Part shown: piece by piece, positions 34,497 through 44,800 of the stretch
Layout: each line of letters opens with the position of its first letter
Position numbering within the stretch: position 1 is the stretch's first letter
Source of the DNA: Bacteroidota bacterium
Lineage (GTDB): Bacteria; Bacteroidota; Bacteroidia; B-17B0; Aurantibacillaceae
DNA: 64,000 nt
Direction of reading: 5' to 3'
Assembly: GCA_030684395.1 (NCBI GenBank)
Contig: JAUXTT010000017.1
Coordinates: 601,985 to 665,984 of the forward strand
Position numbers and translations under genes: made by a program
Notes under the pieces: generated by a model
Told to the model about the DNA's origin: nothing
The model's input: only the letters and a program-made list of their open reading frames with translations
Databases searched by the model: none

Positions 34497-36269
34497 ATGA
34501 TCAGATCAACCGTTTTAGTTGCCATATTTATTTGTTTAAGTATTCTTGCAAAGGCTCAGCCCAAATTTGAGTATTACGATGAAGACAAGAAATTTATTAA
34601 ATCAGAAGAAAATTTTCTGAAAGGTACCCCACATGGAAAAACAATTACCTATTACAAAAACGGTAAGCCTTCCAAGCTTGGCTGGTATAAATACGGAAAA
34701 CAGGATAGCACCTGGAAATACTTTTATGAAGATGGAACTTTAAAAGCAGAAGAACGGTTTTCGAGAGGAATGAAAAAAGGCAGAAACACCTATTTCTATA
34801 AAAATGGAAAAGCAGCTCAACAAACCTTTTTTGATGAGGATCGCCCCGATAGTACCTGGACCGCATGGTACGAAAACGGACAAGTAAAAAGCAGGGAATT
34901 GTTTAATAAAGGAAACGGTGAAGGAACCTGGACCTATTATTTTGATAATGGTAAATTACAAAGCGAAGGAACCTTTAAAGATAATGTGCAGGATGGCTCG
35001 TTTACTGCCTACTACAAAAATGGTCAGATATTGGAACAGGGAAGTTTCTGTAAAAACAAAAGATGCGGAGCGTGGAAAGAGTTTTATGATACCGGAAAAC
35101 CACAGGCAGAAAAAGAATATAAGGATTCGCTAACAACCTTGCTTTGGAACATGTGGAATGAAAAAGGGAATCAGGTCATTACTAAAGGTAAAGGAAAACT
35201 AACACTAACCTATGAAACAGGAACGGTAAAAGCAAGTGGTAATTATGAAGGAGGAATGCAAAACGGAGATTGGTTTTTCTTTCACCCTAACGGAGCAATG
35301 GATTATCAGGCTGTTTATGTAAATAACAAACGCGAGGGTTTATTTATTAGTTATTTTGAAGATAAAAAAACAAAATCAAAAGGATTATATAAAGATGACC
35401 TGAAAAGTGGTCATTGGGATTTTTATACAAACGACGGAAAAGCCGATAGCTATCGGCTTGAAATGGAAGGAGAGTTTGCCAAAGGGATAAGAAACGGTAA
35501 ATGGAAATACTATTACAACAACAGTAAAAAAGAAAGTGAAGGAGACTTTGTAAACGACAAAGAAAGCGGCACCTGGGAATTTTGGTATAAAACCGGAGAG
35601 AAATGGCGGCAGGGCAATTATCAAAATGGAGTAAAAGCAGGTGTTTGGACAACCTGGTTTGAAAACGGAAAAAAATTGCAGGAAGGCTCTTTTTTGAACG
35701 GCAAAGAAACGGGAGAGTGGCAGGCATGGTATAATAACGGACAATTAAAAGATAAAGGAAGTTTTAAAGAGGGTATGACTGTGGGCCTTTGGGAAGGCTG
35801 GTACATGAGCGGGAAGCCAAACTATAAAGGAAGTTTTGTAGACGGAAAACGAAATGGCGCCTGGGAATTTTGGTTTGAGAAAACAGGTAAACCAAGAGAG
35901 ATTTCTAATTATGTGTTAGGTATAAAACATGGTAAATGGAAACAGTGGACCGAAGCCGGTTTCGTAGATACCGAAGGAAAATACCGAAGAGGAAAGCAAC
36001 ACGGAGAGTGGAAATATTATTTTGAAACGGGCGGCTTAATGAAAATGCAAAACTTCGATAAAGGCCGTATGTCCGGGAAAAGCGTTAACTACAATCAAAA
36101 CGGGACTCTGCAAAGCGTGACCAATTTTAAAATTGTAAAACATGATAAAGTAAAAGGTCAGCAGAGTGTTAAAACCAATAGTGTTCCGCATGGCACCTGG
36201 ATCTTTTATGATAAGAATGGCGCAGAAACAAGCCGGATAAAATATAAAGACGGGGTTAAGCAAAAATAG
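34497..36269 (+). CDS. Secreted MORN-repeat (YwqK-like) protein
   Basis: 590 residues. A signal peptide (MIRSTVLVAIFICLSILAKA) is followed almost entirely by tandem repeats of about 23 residues with the pattern GxWxxYxxNGxxxxxGxFxxGxxxG (for example GEGTWTYYFDNGKLQSEGTF, TGEWQAWYNNGQLKDKGSF). I count more than twenty. These are toxin_YwqK/MORN_2-type antitoxin-like repeats; they form long beta solenoids. Bacteroidota carry many such secreted proteins without a known function. One repeat near residue 318 is interrupted by a 20-bp palindrome in the DNA (35440-35459). It is not followed by a toxin gene. Confidence 0.88.
   Translation: MIRSTVLVAIFICLSILAKAQPKFEYYDEDKKFIKSEENFLKGTPHGKTITYYKNGKPSKLGWYKYGKQDSTWKYFYEDGTLKAEERFSRGMKKGRNTYFYKNGKAAQQTFFDEDRPDSTWTAWYENGQVKSRELFNKGNGEGTWTYYFDNGKLQSEGTFKDNVQDGSFTAYYKNGQILEQGSFCKNKRCGAWKEFYDTGKPQAEKEYKDSLTTLLWNMWNEKGNQVITKGKGKLTLTYETGTVKASGNYEGGMQNGDWFFFHPNGAMDYQAVYVNNKREGLFISYFEDKKTKSKGLYKDDLKSGHWDFYTNDGKADSYRLEMEGEFAKGIRNGKWKYYYNNSKKESEGDFVNDKESGTWEFWYKTGEKWRQGNYQNGVKAGVWTTWFENGKKLQEGSFLNGKETGEWQAWYNNGQLKDKGSFKEGMTVGLWEGWYMSGKPNYKGSFVDGKRNGAWEFWFEKTGKPREISNYVLGIKHGKWKQWTEAGFVDTEGKYRRGKQHGEWKYYFETGGLMKMQNFDKGRMSGKSVNYNQNGTLQSVTNFKIVKHDKVKGQQSVKTNSVPHGTWIFYDKNGAETSRIKYKDGVKQK
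35440..35459. repeat. Perfect 20-bp palindrome inside the MORN-repeat gene
   Basis: AAGCCGATAGCTATCGGCTT reads in frame as KADSYRL and lengthens the repeat unit in which it lies, relative to its neighbours. It is related to the intergenic palindrome at 29539-29556. Confidence 0.7.
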
Positions 36270-36437
36270 TTTAACATACTAGTGCTATGTTACGAGTAAA
36301 ATATCGCACCCCTTTTCTTTGTATGTAAGCTATTTCAACCGTTTTCACTTTTAACTCTTGACTTTGTACTTTTAACTTAACACTAGTTGTATATTTACTC
36401 TGTGAATTATTTGACCTCTTTTTGTTATAATAAAACG

Positions 36438-38342
36438 ATGCTGTTGCTGTGGTGCATCAGTTGCTCTCTTTCCCTTTCTTCACAGGATAGTTTAAAGATT
36501 GCTTACTATACTGCTACCGGCGACAAACAAAAAATAGAGAAGGGAATTAACTACCTTGAGGAAATACGTTTTGAAGACCCTGATCTTGCACTTTTAATTT
36601 GCGACTCACTCATTAATCTCGAAAAAAAGAGGAATTCAATTACGTATCTTGGGCCCCTGTATGAGCAGGCTGGTGGGGCAGCCTGGCACAAGGGCGAGCT
36701 GAAAACGTCTACCCGGTTTTATAAACTTTCGTTTTTATATTATTATAAAAAAGGAGACATTGCAGGAACTGCCGCGTCGTTAAACAACATGGCCTATAAT
36801 TATTTCGAGTCCGGAAATTATACGGAAGCTCTTCAACACCTAAGCCTTGCGCAACGTATCGGAAAAAAACTGAACGATGAAAAACTTCTTGCTGTTACAA
36901 ACACTTACATCGGACAAGTAAACATAAAGTTGAAAGAATATGACAGAGGCATAAAAGCATATAAACAATCATTGATCTATTTTGAAAAAGAGAAAAAGCA
37001 CAGGAACCAGGCTATTGTATATAACAACATCGGAAACGCGTTTCTTGAACAGAACATGCACGATTCAGCTTTGTTTTGGTTTAATTTATCGTACGAACTA
37101 AATGCAAAAACAAATAATCAGAATGGCTTGGCACTTTCATTATCCAACAGGGGGCTTGCTTATATTGAGCAACAGAATTATGTTGGAGCTGAAGAAGCAC
37201 TGTTAAGTGCTTATAAAAAGTACGACTCACTTAAAAACGACCTATCCTTAGTATTGGTTTCATCCAACCTTGCCAGACTTTATACGGAAACAAACAAAAC
37301 AAATGAAGCAATCATATTTGCACAAAAAGCAGAAAAGCTCGGCATTGATGTAGCTTCTTATGAACAGTTGGTAAATGTATACGGTAGTTTGTCAAAATTG
37401 TATGGGAAGAAAAATGAATTCGAAAAGGCTTTTAATTATTCGCGGTTACAAATGCAGTTTGCAGATAGTTTGGCGAATGAAAATTCCCAACGAATTCAAA
37501 ACGAAATGGCAACCCGATTTGAAACAGAAACATTGAATGATAAAATAGAGTTGTTGAATAATGCCAATAAATTAAAAGACGCGGAAATAGAAAAAAAGAA
37601 AGCAAGACAAAACCTTTTTATTGCAGTTGCAGCCGCCGCCCTCATAATTATTACGTTGCTCTTTTATGTATTACGTTCAAAAAACAAAACCCAAAAAGAG
37701 CTGGAAGAAAAGAACAACATTATTGAAAATGCATTGGAAGAGCGCGGAGTATTGTTGAAAGAAATTCATCACAGAGTTAAAAACAACCTGCAAATCATAT
37801 CAAGTTTACTGAGCCTGCAAGGTGGTTACGGAGATGCGGTTTCAACAGAAGAACTTGTAAAACAAAGCGAATCGCGTATCAAAAGCATGGCTTTGATCCA
37901 TGAAAAATTATATCAATCCGAAAGCCTGAAAGAAATTAATTTAGCAGAGTACCTTGATTCTTTTTTAGAACAATTAGCAAACCTTTTATTTTTCGAAGAA
38001 AAGAACATTTCTTATAGCGTTGAGGTTGAGAAAAGGAACCTGGATATTGATCGTTTGGTTCCTTTGGGTTTGATCATGAATGAGCTTATTACCAACGCTG
38101 TTAAACATGGGTTTAAAAACAGGGCTTCAGGCAAAATACAAATACAAGGTAAACAAGAGGAAGATTTTTACTTGCTTACTGTAACGGATAACGGCGAAGG
38201 AATGCCGGAAAATTTTTCAATCGACAGGACAAATTCTTTAGGTATTCGATTAATGAAAGGCCTGGCAAATCAAATCAAATCAAAGATCTCTATTCAATCA
38301 ACTCCCGGAAACACTGTTTTTTCTATCCGGCTTCCGGTTTAA
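36438..38342 (+). CDS. TPR-containing sensor histidine kinase (HisKA_2/HATPase)
   Basis: 634 residues from the ATG at 36438, which begins a signal peptide (MLLLWCISCSLSLSS). A longer frame from TTG 36387 would start before a TATATTTA -7-like element (36390-36397) and is less likely. The periplasmic part contains about six TPR repeats (TAASLNNMAYNYFESGNYTE, AIVYNNIGNAFLEQNMHD, LALSLSNRGLAYIEQQN). A transmembrane helix (LFIAVAAAALIIITLLFYVL), a coiled coil and a HisKA_2 domain follow (phosphoacceptor His in LLKEIHHRVKNNLQIISSLL), then HATPase_c (GLIMNELITNAVKHGF, VTDNGEGMP). The cognate LytTR regulator lies 96 bp downstream. The stimulus is unknown. Confidence 0.92.
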   Translation: MLLLWCISCSLSLSSQDSLKIAYYTATGDKQKIEKGINYLEEIRFEDPDLALLICDSLINLEKKRNSITYLGPLYEQAGGAAWHKGELKTSTRFYKLSFLYYYKKGDIAGTAASLNNMAYNYFESGNYTEALQHLSLAQRIGKKLNDEKLLAVTNTYIGQVNIKLKEYDRGIKAYKQSLIYFEKEKKHRNQAIVYNNIGNAFLEQNMHDSALFWFNLSYELNAKTNNQNGLALSLSNRGLAYIEQQNYVGAEEALLSAYKKYDSLKNDLSLVLVSSNLARLYTETNKTNEAIIFAQKAEKLGIDVASYEQLVNVYGSLSKLYGKKNEFEKAFNYSRLQMQFADSLANENSQRIQNEMATRFETETLNDKIELLNNANKLKDAEIEKKKARQNLFIAVAAAALIIITLLFYVLRSKNKTQKELEEKNNIIENALEERGVLLKEIHHRVKNNLQIISSLLSLQGGYGDAVSTEELVKQSESRIKSMALIHEKLYQSESLKEINLAEYLDSFLEQLANLLFFEEKNISYSVEVEKRNLDIDRLVPLGLIMNELITNAVKHGFKNRASGKIQIQGKQEEDFYLLTVTDNGEGMPENFSIDRTNSLGIRLMKGLANQIKSKISIQSTPGNTVFSIRLPV

Positions 38343-38417
38343 AAATGACAATTATTGGTTTTGTGTAGATCAAGACTAAAAACTTACCTATAAACAAGCG
38401 GTTCTGCGTTTTTATTT

Positions 38418-38425
38418 TACCTTTG
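38418..38425 (+). promoter_or_regulatory. Candidate -7 promoter element of the LytTR regulator gene
   Basis: TACCTTTG matches TAnnTTTG and lies 13 bp before the ATG, which would give a nearly leaderless mRNA. This suggests that the regulator can be expressed separately from its kinase. No good -33 element was seen. Confidence 0.4.
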
Positions 38426-38438
38426 TAAACTAGGAAAA

Positions 38439-39203
38439 ATGGCAGGAAGAAAAACAACAATAGTAATAGTAGAAGACGAATTTTCTATCGCTTTGGATAT
38501 TGAGATGCGCTTGAAAAAAATGGACTACAATGTTATTGGCTCTACCGATAATGCGGATTCTGCTTATGTATTAGTGGAGGAAGAAAGCCCTGATTTGGTT
38601 TTAATGGATATTCATTTGAAAGGAGAGAAATCAGGAATTGAAGCTGCAAAACATTTATTCAATGAATTGAATATTCCTATTGTATTTCTTACTGCTCAAA
38701 AAGATGCTAAAACATTTAACGAAGCACTGGAAGCGGAACCTTATGGTTATATTTTAAAACCGTTTCAGGATGTTGATTTGAAAAACGCCATTGAACTTGC
38801 CCTAAGAAAGCATAATACGGACCTGGAAAAGAAGAAAGTATTTGAACTGGAAAAAAGTAAGATCAGTGGACAAATAGATAATATCATAAAGAACGAAAGT
38901 TTTTTTGTAAAAGATAAAACGGCTGTTCACCGTTTAGATTTGAAAAACATTCTTTACCTCGAAGCCCTGGATAACTACACACACATTTATACCACCGATG
39001 GACGATATACAGTGCACGCCTTCTTAAAGGATGTTACTGACAAATTACCCGCAAACAGTTTTATGCGCGTTCATCGTTCTTATGTAGTTGCCATCAATCA
39101 GATTCAAACAATCAAAGAAAATAACATTGTAATCGGAAAAAACAATGTTCCCGTGAGCAGAAGCTACCGCCAGGCATTGTTGGAGAAGATTAACCTGCTT
39201 TAG
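38439..39203 (+). CDS. LytTR-family response regulator, partner of the TPR kinase
   Basis: 254 residues. Receiver at about 7-125 (IVEDEFSIA, phosphoacceptor Asp57 in DLVLMDIHL, Lys in YILKPF); LytTR DNA-binding domain at about 155-254 (DKTAVHRLDLKNILYLEALD, FMRVHRSYVVAINQI). It is clearly paralogous to the regulator at 528-1283: the same two domains and nearly the same key motifs. It lies directly behind the HisKA_2 kinase and is presumably phosphorylated by it. Target genes are unknown. Confidence 0.93.
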   Translation: MAGRKTTIVIVEDEFSIALDIEMRLKKMDYNVIGSTDNADSAYVLVEEESPDLVLMDIHLKGEKSGIEAAKHLFNELNIPIVFLTAQKDAKTFNEALEAEPYGYILKPFQDVDLKNAIELALRKHNTDLEKKKVFELEKSKISGQIDNIIKNESFFVKDKTAVHRLDLKNILYLEALDNYTHIYTTDGRYTVHAFLKDVTDKLPANSFMRVHRSYVVAINQIQTIKENNIVIGKNNVPVSRSYRQALLEKINLL

Positions 39204-39370
39204 TGAAATTCATTCACGGTTTTTTTGTATTCATTCACCCATGTTTAAGTGTAGTTTACAAAGTCGCCCTTGAAAGGGCTTGTTAAATCAATAAATTCAT
39301 ACTAAAAATAAGACAGGCGTAAAGTATTTGTCTTTTAAATAAGTATATTTAAATAATTAAACAATCAGAT

Positions 39371-40822
39371 ATGAAAAAACAATTCCTTTCCAAACTGGCT
39401 TTAGCAGCCTTAGCAGTAACTATGTGTAGTTATTCAGCCAATGCTCAATTGGGCAATCTTAAAAACAAAGTGAAGAATGCAGCAAACAACGCTACAGGAA
39501 ACAACAACAATAGTAGTTCATCTTCAAGTAATACCAGCACTTCTGCTAACAACTCATCATCCGGAACTTCTGGTAATAGCGCAACCTCTGGCGTTAAGGT
39601 GGATGAGAGTTTAAGTGGTGAGCAGTTGGTTGATAAGGCAGATGGCTTTTATAAAGAAGAGAAATATAAAGAGGCTCTGGCACACTATGAGGCGGCTCAA
39701 AATAAGGGAGATTATTATGTATCTGACGGAATGGTAAGAAAGAGAATGAATGAGTGTAGAGACTACCTTGATCCTGCGAAGCAAAAGGAGAATGAAAACG
39801 CCATGAATCAGGCTAACCAGACAATAGCTACTATGGATGCTGCGAAATACAAGTGCGATAACATGGAGCCGGACAATGGTATTTCGAGTCCAACTCACAC
39901 CAAGTATTTAAAGAAAATAGTGTTTTCTAAATCAGAAATAGTAAAAGCACAAGAAAACGAAGCTAATTTCACAAATACGTTTAATGTTACTGATAACATT
40001 TATTCAAGAGTGTTTATTGAAAAATCAATTAAAAACGAAGCCGGTAATGTAGGTGATTGTTATAACGGAACTTATTTTATGCGTTGGAGTTTCGATGATG
40101 GCAGTACAAAACTACCCGAGTGGTTAAATACCAATATACACAACGTTTTAAGTGGTAACGATGGTTATGCAAAATGGACCACGTGGCAGCCTGGTGTTTC
40201 ACCATCTGAAAGTGATATGACTTTCGCTCAAACAGAGATTAAATACTTTGTAAAATACATAAGAAATTTACCGAATGGAAAACACAAAATGAAAATGGAG
40301 GTTGTTTACGATATTCCTGAAGATTCAAATAATGGATATAGTACTTATGAATATACCACCAAGTTTGGACCCGAAAAAGTATTGGCATCAGGCGATTTTA
40401 CCATAAATATTACAGAAGAAGGAAGAAAACAACTCTACAAAAAAGTGTGCCCGCTTTACAAGAAAACAATCGATCATTACAACAGTGCGGCTTTTACTTT
40501 AGTACCAAACGCAACAGAACTTGTGAAGAAGGGTACAACGGTTGATTGGACGAAATTTACCCTTCTAAAAATAGTAGGAGATAACGACTGGACATATAAG
40601 AAAAATGTTTATGGAATAATTTTGAGCAGGTCGTGCGGTGCAACAGCTTACCTTTTAAACAAAGAAACTAATTTTATTCATTACTCATCTGTAGGTTATT
40701 ATCAGGAAAACGTTAGTAGCGGTGGTGCAAAATACGGGCCTACTACTTTTAGTCTTGAGGAACAAAATATTGAGTTCGTAAGAGCGTTTGATTCGTTTTG
40801 TAAAGAGTGTATAGGAAAGTAA
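39371..40822 (+). CDS. Secreted protein of unknown function with Asn/Ser-rich linker
   Basis: 483 residues. A signal peptide (MKKQFLSKLALAALAVTMCS, then YSANAQ) is followed by a low-complexity Asn/Ser/Thr linker at about 40-70, a TPR-like helical pair at about 75-140 (GFYKEEKYKEALAHYEAAQN), and a mixed alpha-beta region that I do not recognise (about 160-483). It ends in FDSFCKECIGK. A small lipoprotein gene follows after 31 bp and may be co-transcribed. Function unknown; probably periplasmic or surface-exposed. Confidence 0.75.
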   Translation: MKKQFLSKLALAALAVTMCSYSANAQLGNLKNKVKNAANNATGNNNNSSSSSSNTSTSANNSSSGTSGNSATSGVKVDESLSGEQLVDKADGFYKEEKYKEALAHYEAAQNKGDYYVSDGMVRKRMNECRDYLDPAKQKENENAMNQANQTIATMDAAKYKCDNMEPDNGISSPTHTKYLKKIVFSKSEIVKAQENEANFTNTFNVTDNIYSRVFIEKSIKNEAGNVGDCYNGTYFMRWSFDDGSTKLPEWLNTNIHNVLSGNDGYAKWTTWQPGVSPSESDMTFAQTEIKYFVKYIRNLPNGKHKMKMEVVYDIPEDSNNGYSTYEYTTKFGPEKVLASGDFTINITEEGRKQLYKKVCPLYKKTIDHYNSAAFTLVPNATELVKKGTTVDWTKFTLLKIVGDNDWTYKKNVYGIILSRSCGATAYLLNKETNFIHYSSVGYYQENVSSGGAKYGPTTFSLEEQNIEFVRAFDSFCKECIGK

Positions 40823-40853
40823 GAGAACAATAAAAATTAAACCCAAAAAACAA

Positions 40854-41201
40854 ATGAAAATTATCAAAACAATTGCGATTGCCGTTTTAGCACTAGGAAT
40901 GTTTGCTTGCGGAGGTAAAAAAGAAGAAGGCTCAACAGGAGGGGCAAACACACTGGATGGAACCTGGAAAATTTCTAAAGCAGAAGGAACCGGCGCTGAT
41001 GCATTTATGGGAGTGAGCTGTAAGTTTGAAGGATCTACCATGTCGTTGAACGAAGTGCCAAGCCCTTACAAAGTAAGCAACGACACCATTACTGCGGCTA
41101 CAGTAATTGTTGACACCAAATATACTTTTAAGTTTGAAGGCAGTCAACTGGTAATAACACCTATTGGAACAGGCCAAAAGTGGGTAATGGATAAGCAATA
41201 A
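40854..41201 (+). CDS. Small lipocalin-like lipoprotein
   Basis: 115 residues. Lipobox MFAC gives an acylated cysteine at residue 19. The mature part contains a Gly-rich spacer and then LDGTWKISKAEG, the usual opening of lipocalin-like domains in Bacteroidota, followed by six or so short strands ending in TPIGTGQKWVMDKQ. It may bind a small hydrophobic molecule, but no ligand is known. It lies 31 bp downstream of the Asn/Ser-rich secreted protein gene and is closed by a terminator. Confidence 0.72.
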   Translation: MKIIKTIAIAVLALGMFACGGKKEEGSTGGANTLDGTWKISKAEGTGADAFMGVSCKFEGSTMSLNEVPSPYKVSNDTITAATVIVDTKYTFKFEGSQLVITPIGTGQKWVMDKQ

Positions 41202-41225
41202 ACTCACGAACAAAAACCTATATAG

Positions 41226-41256
41226 AGAGGTCGTCTTAAGGCGGCCTCTTTTGTTT
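41226..41256 (+). terminator. Rho-independent terminator after the lipocalin-like gene
   Basis: Stem AGAGGTCGTC / GGCGGCCTCT (with two G-T pairs) around a TTAA loop, then TTTTGTTTT. It lies 24 bp after the stop codon and between convergent genes. Confidence 0.83.
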
Positions 41257-41275
41257 TCATGAAAAGTATAAAGAA

Positions 41276-41743
41276 CTACTCTATATTAACTGTTTGACTA
41301 TTTAGATAAAGCCAATCGTTTTCAATTTTAATAACCACTCCGCTTTCGAGTTGGTTCAACTGCTTTTTTATGGAGTCTGAATAGCTGAGTTCGATTTGAT
41401 AATGATATGCAGCGGCAACTTTGTTTATCGGAAACACATGCACGTTATTTATTTTGTAATCGATTATTTTATTTTGTTTGTCCCAGGCGGCATATAGCTT
41501 TTTTAGGCTATCACTTCCAATTTCTGTTTTATGGTTTGGAACAATCCAAAAAGATTCAAGTGAATGCGACAAATAATTTAGCTTTGTACTTACTCCTTCT
41601 TTCTTAGCTTGCAGAGCATGTTTAGTAAACATAAACTTTACTGCATCAGAAGTATTAATGGTGTCGAATTCACCCAATCCATAATGGTCTGAACGCGAAC
41701 AGGAGTACAAACCAATTACAAATATACACAGCAGCTTTTTCAT
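41276..41743 (-). CDS. Putative NTF2/SnoaL-like lipoprotein
   Basis: 155 residues from the ATG at 41743. A start 16 codons earlier exists but gives a non-signal leader, while MKKLLCIFVIGLYSC is a perfect lipoprotein signal (lipobox LYSC). The mature part has the alpha-beta pattern of NTF2-like proteins: AVKFMFTKHALQAKK, GSDSLKKLYAAWDKQNKII and IENDWLYLN at the end, as in periplasmic SnoaL-like stress proteins. No active-site residues can be confirmed. It lies downstream of the propeller-phosphatase gene on the same strand (62 bp), so co-transcription is possible. Confidence 0.68.
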   Translation of the reverse strand: MKKLLCIFVIGLYSCSRSDHYGLGEFDTINTSDAVKFMFTKHALQAKKEGVSTKLNYLSHSLESFWIVPNHKTEIGSDSLKKLYAAWDKQNKIIDYKINNVHVFPINKVAAAYHYQIELSYSDSIKKQLNQLESGVVIKIENDWLYLNSQTVNIE

Positions 41744-41805
41744 TAAAAGAAATTGGTTTATGCGAAAATGATTGTGGCCCTGTAATAACAATACACTAAT
41801 AAAAA

Positions 41806-44800
41806 TTAAAATTTAATCCCAACTACAAGAATATCATCTACCTGCTCGTGAGTTGCCCCCATCCATTCAGTGATCTCAAAATCCAGTGTTTTGTGTTGCA
41901 TCAACATGTCTTGATTTTGAATAGTAAGCAAGATCTCTTTAAATCGTTTGGTCATTAATTTTTTTCCATTCACTCCGCCAAACTGATCAGCGTATCCATC
42001 ACTACTCATATAAATAGTATCACTTGCCTTTAGCTGAACTTCGTGTGTGGTATAGTGTTGTGATTCATCGGTAAAACCACCAATTGCACATTTGGTTGCT
42101 TTGATCTCTTCTACTTCTTTAGCGCCTTCCGAATTTCTAATGATCCACAAGGAACGGTTTGCACCTGCATAGTTAAACGTACGGTTCTTATAATCAATGG
42201 CACAAAGAGCCATATCCATTCCATCGCGCGTTTGGTTCTCTCTTTGTTTCAATGCATCCTGCACCCCTCTGTTCAATAAGGCAAGTATCTCAGACGGGTT
42301 GGTTGTGTTTTTTGTAAGTACGATCTCGTTTAACAATGAACTTCCCACCATACTCATAAAGGCTCCGGGAACACCATGCCCGGTACAATCTACAGCAGCT
42401 ATATAATCAATTCCATCCTTGTGATTGAACCAATAAAAATCTCCCGATACAACATCACGCGGTTTAAATAAAATAAAACTACTTGTTAAGTTTCTTTGTA
42501 TGGTTGCATCTGCAGGAAGCATGGCACGTTGAATACGTTCAGCGTAATTGATACTGTCTTTAATATCATGTAAGGCATCAAAAAGTTTATGGTTCGATTC
42601 TTTTAATTCAATAGTACGCTCTTCTACTTTTTGCTCCAGTACTTTTTTCTCTTTTTCTAACTGCGCAGTTCTGTAGCGAATAAAAGTGATGATGCTTGCC
42701 AATACAATTACAACACACAAAGTGTAGAACCACCACGTTTTCCAAAATGGCGGACGGATTTCAAAAGCATAGCTGATAATATCTTTACTCCAAATCCCCG
42801 AACTGTTTAGTGCCTTTACTTTAAACGTATAATGCCCCGGAGGGATGTTGGTATATACAGCTTCGTTTTTTGTAGTAAGAGGCGACCAGTCGTCTTCATA
42901 ACCTTCCAGCATAAATTGGTACCGGATATTATCAACCGTAGTTGCCTGAAACGCAAAGGATAAATTATTGTTTTTGTACGATAAAGAAAGATCAACAGGA
43001 AGGTCGTTACTTGGATTTAAAGAGTCGGCATAATTACTCCAGTCAACATGTTGGTACGAAAGTTTGAGATCGTTGATCACCAGTTTAGGCGGAATGCTAT
43101 GTGCCCAATCTAACTTTGCATTGTAACGGGTAATCCCCTCAATAGTACAAAACCAAACATTGTTTTGTTCATCAATAAAAACGCCGTTTTGATTTACTTC
43201 ATTTGAAATAAAACCATTTTCACTACTGAAATAAAGGATTGATTCGGGTTCAAAATTTGGTTTAAAAGTGATCTTATTTACACCCTTATCCGTACCTAAC
43301 CAAAGCTCACCGTTTTTATAATCGATGCCATTAATAAGATTAGAACATAAGCCGTTTTTAGTATTAAGAGAACTAAACTTGCCATTGCTGTATATTACAA
43401 CACCACCATCCTGTGTGCCAAAAAACATATTTCCCTTTTCGTCGCCGGTGATAGAGAAAACGGTGGCCATAGATGCGGGCGCATTCTCTATCAGTTTAAA
43501 AGAAGTTCCGTCATAAACAAAAACACCCTGTTGATTAACCGCGGCGTACAATTTATTATTTACATCACAGTAAATGGAAAGGAAGTCGTTGCTTGTTATG
43601 TTTTTATCCGTAATGTTTTCGGCAACTTCATTTACTATTTTAAACAACCCATGACCGTAGGTGGAAATCCAAATAACACCCGTTTTGTCTTCTGAAATTT
43701 TGTAAGCGGGCTGCATTAGCTTATCACCAACTTCTTTATATTGTTTTATTTTTTGATATTCAGTACCGTTAAACCGAAGCACAAAAACACCTTCAGCTTC
43801 TGTTGCTACCCACACATCCCCTTTTTTATCTTCAAGAATGTAAGTAATACTATTGTTGGTAAGTAACTTTTCGTTAACCTTTTTAAATTGGTCCTTGTCA
43901 AAATAATCTAAGCCACTAAGCGAACCGGCAAACAAATAATCTTTAGAGGTATTAAGTACCGCGTATATTTTGTTGTTGCTTAAACCATCTTTTTGTGTGT
44001 AACTAACAATAGCTTCGTTTCTGTACATACAAACACCGCCGCCATAAGTTCCTATCCAAATGTTTCCTTCGTAGTCTTCACAAAGTGTTTGACACCGAAT
44101 AGAGGATAAACCCTCTTTTTCTTTGAAGAGTTTAAATTTACCGTCTTTGTCAATTCGTAATAATCCATTATCGGCGGCAACCCAGGTGTTTTCAAATTTG
44201 TCGATGAGAATCTTGCCAACTATATCTTTTTCTATAACATCGCATGCAACATATTCCAGCTTATCGGTTTTTATTTTGAATAAACCATTCCCCGCGCTTC
44301 CAACCCAAATGGTTCCGTCTTTTGATTGCGCCAAACTAAAAGCGGAACAATATTTAAGTTCGGGCTTAAACTTTTTATAATTTCTAAGCAGCTTTCCTTC
44401 TTTCGAAATCTTTACTAAACCTTCAGAAAAAAGACCAACCCAAATAGAACCATCTTTGTCTTCCAACGTACAAAAAACATCGTTACTGGGCAGGGCATTG
44501 GTAGAGTCAAGTGTTCTGACAACTTTATCGCCCTTTATCACTTTAATACCGCCGCCAAATGTAGAAACCCATATATTACCATCACTATATTTGTTGATTC
44601 CATATATTTGATAATGACCTACACCGTCTTTTTCTGTATAATTTTTAAAAGTTTTTCCATTAAATTTTGAAAGACCTTCTATTGTACCTACCCAAATATT
44701 GTGGCGATCGTCCTCGTATATAGATAAGATGTCGTTACTAATCAGCCCATCATCCTTAGTGTAATTTTTAAAACTCTTCCCATCGAACCGACTTAAACCA

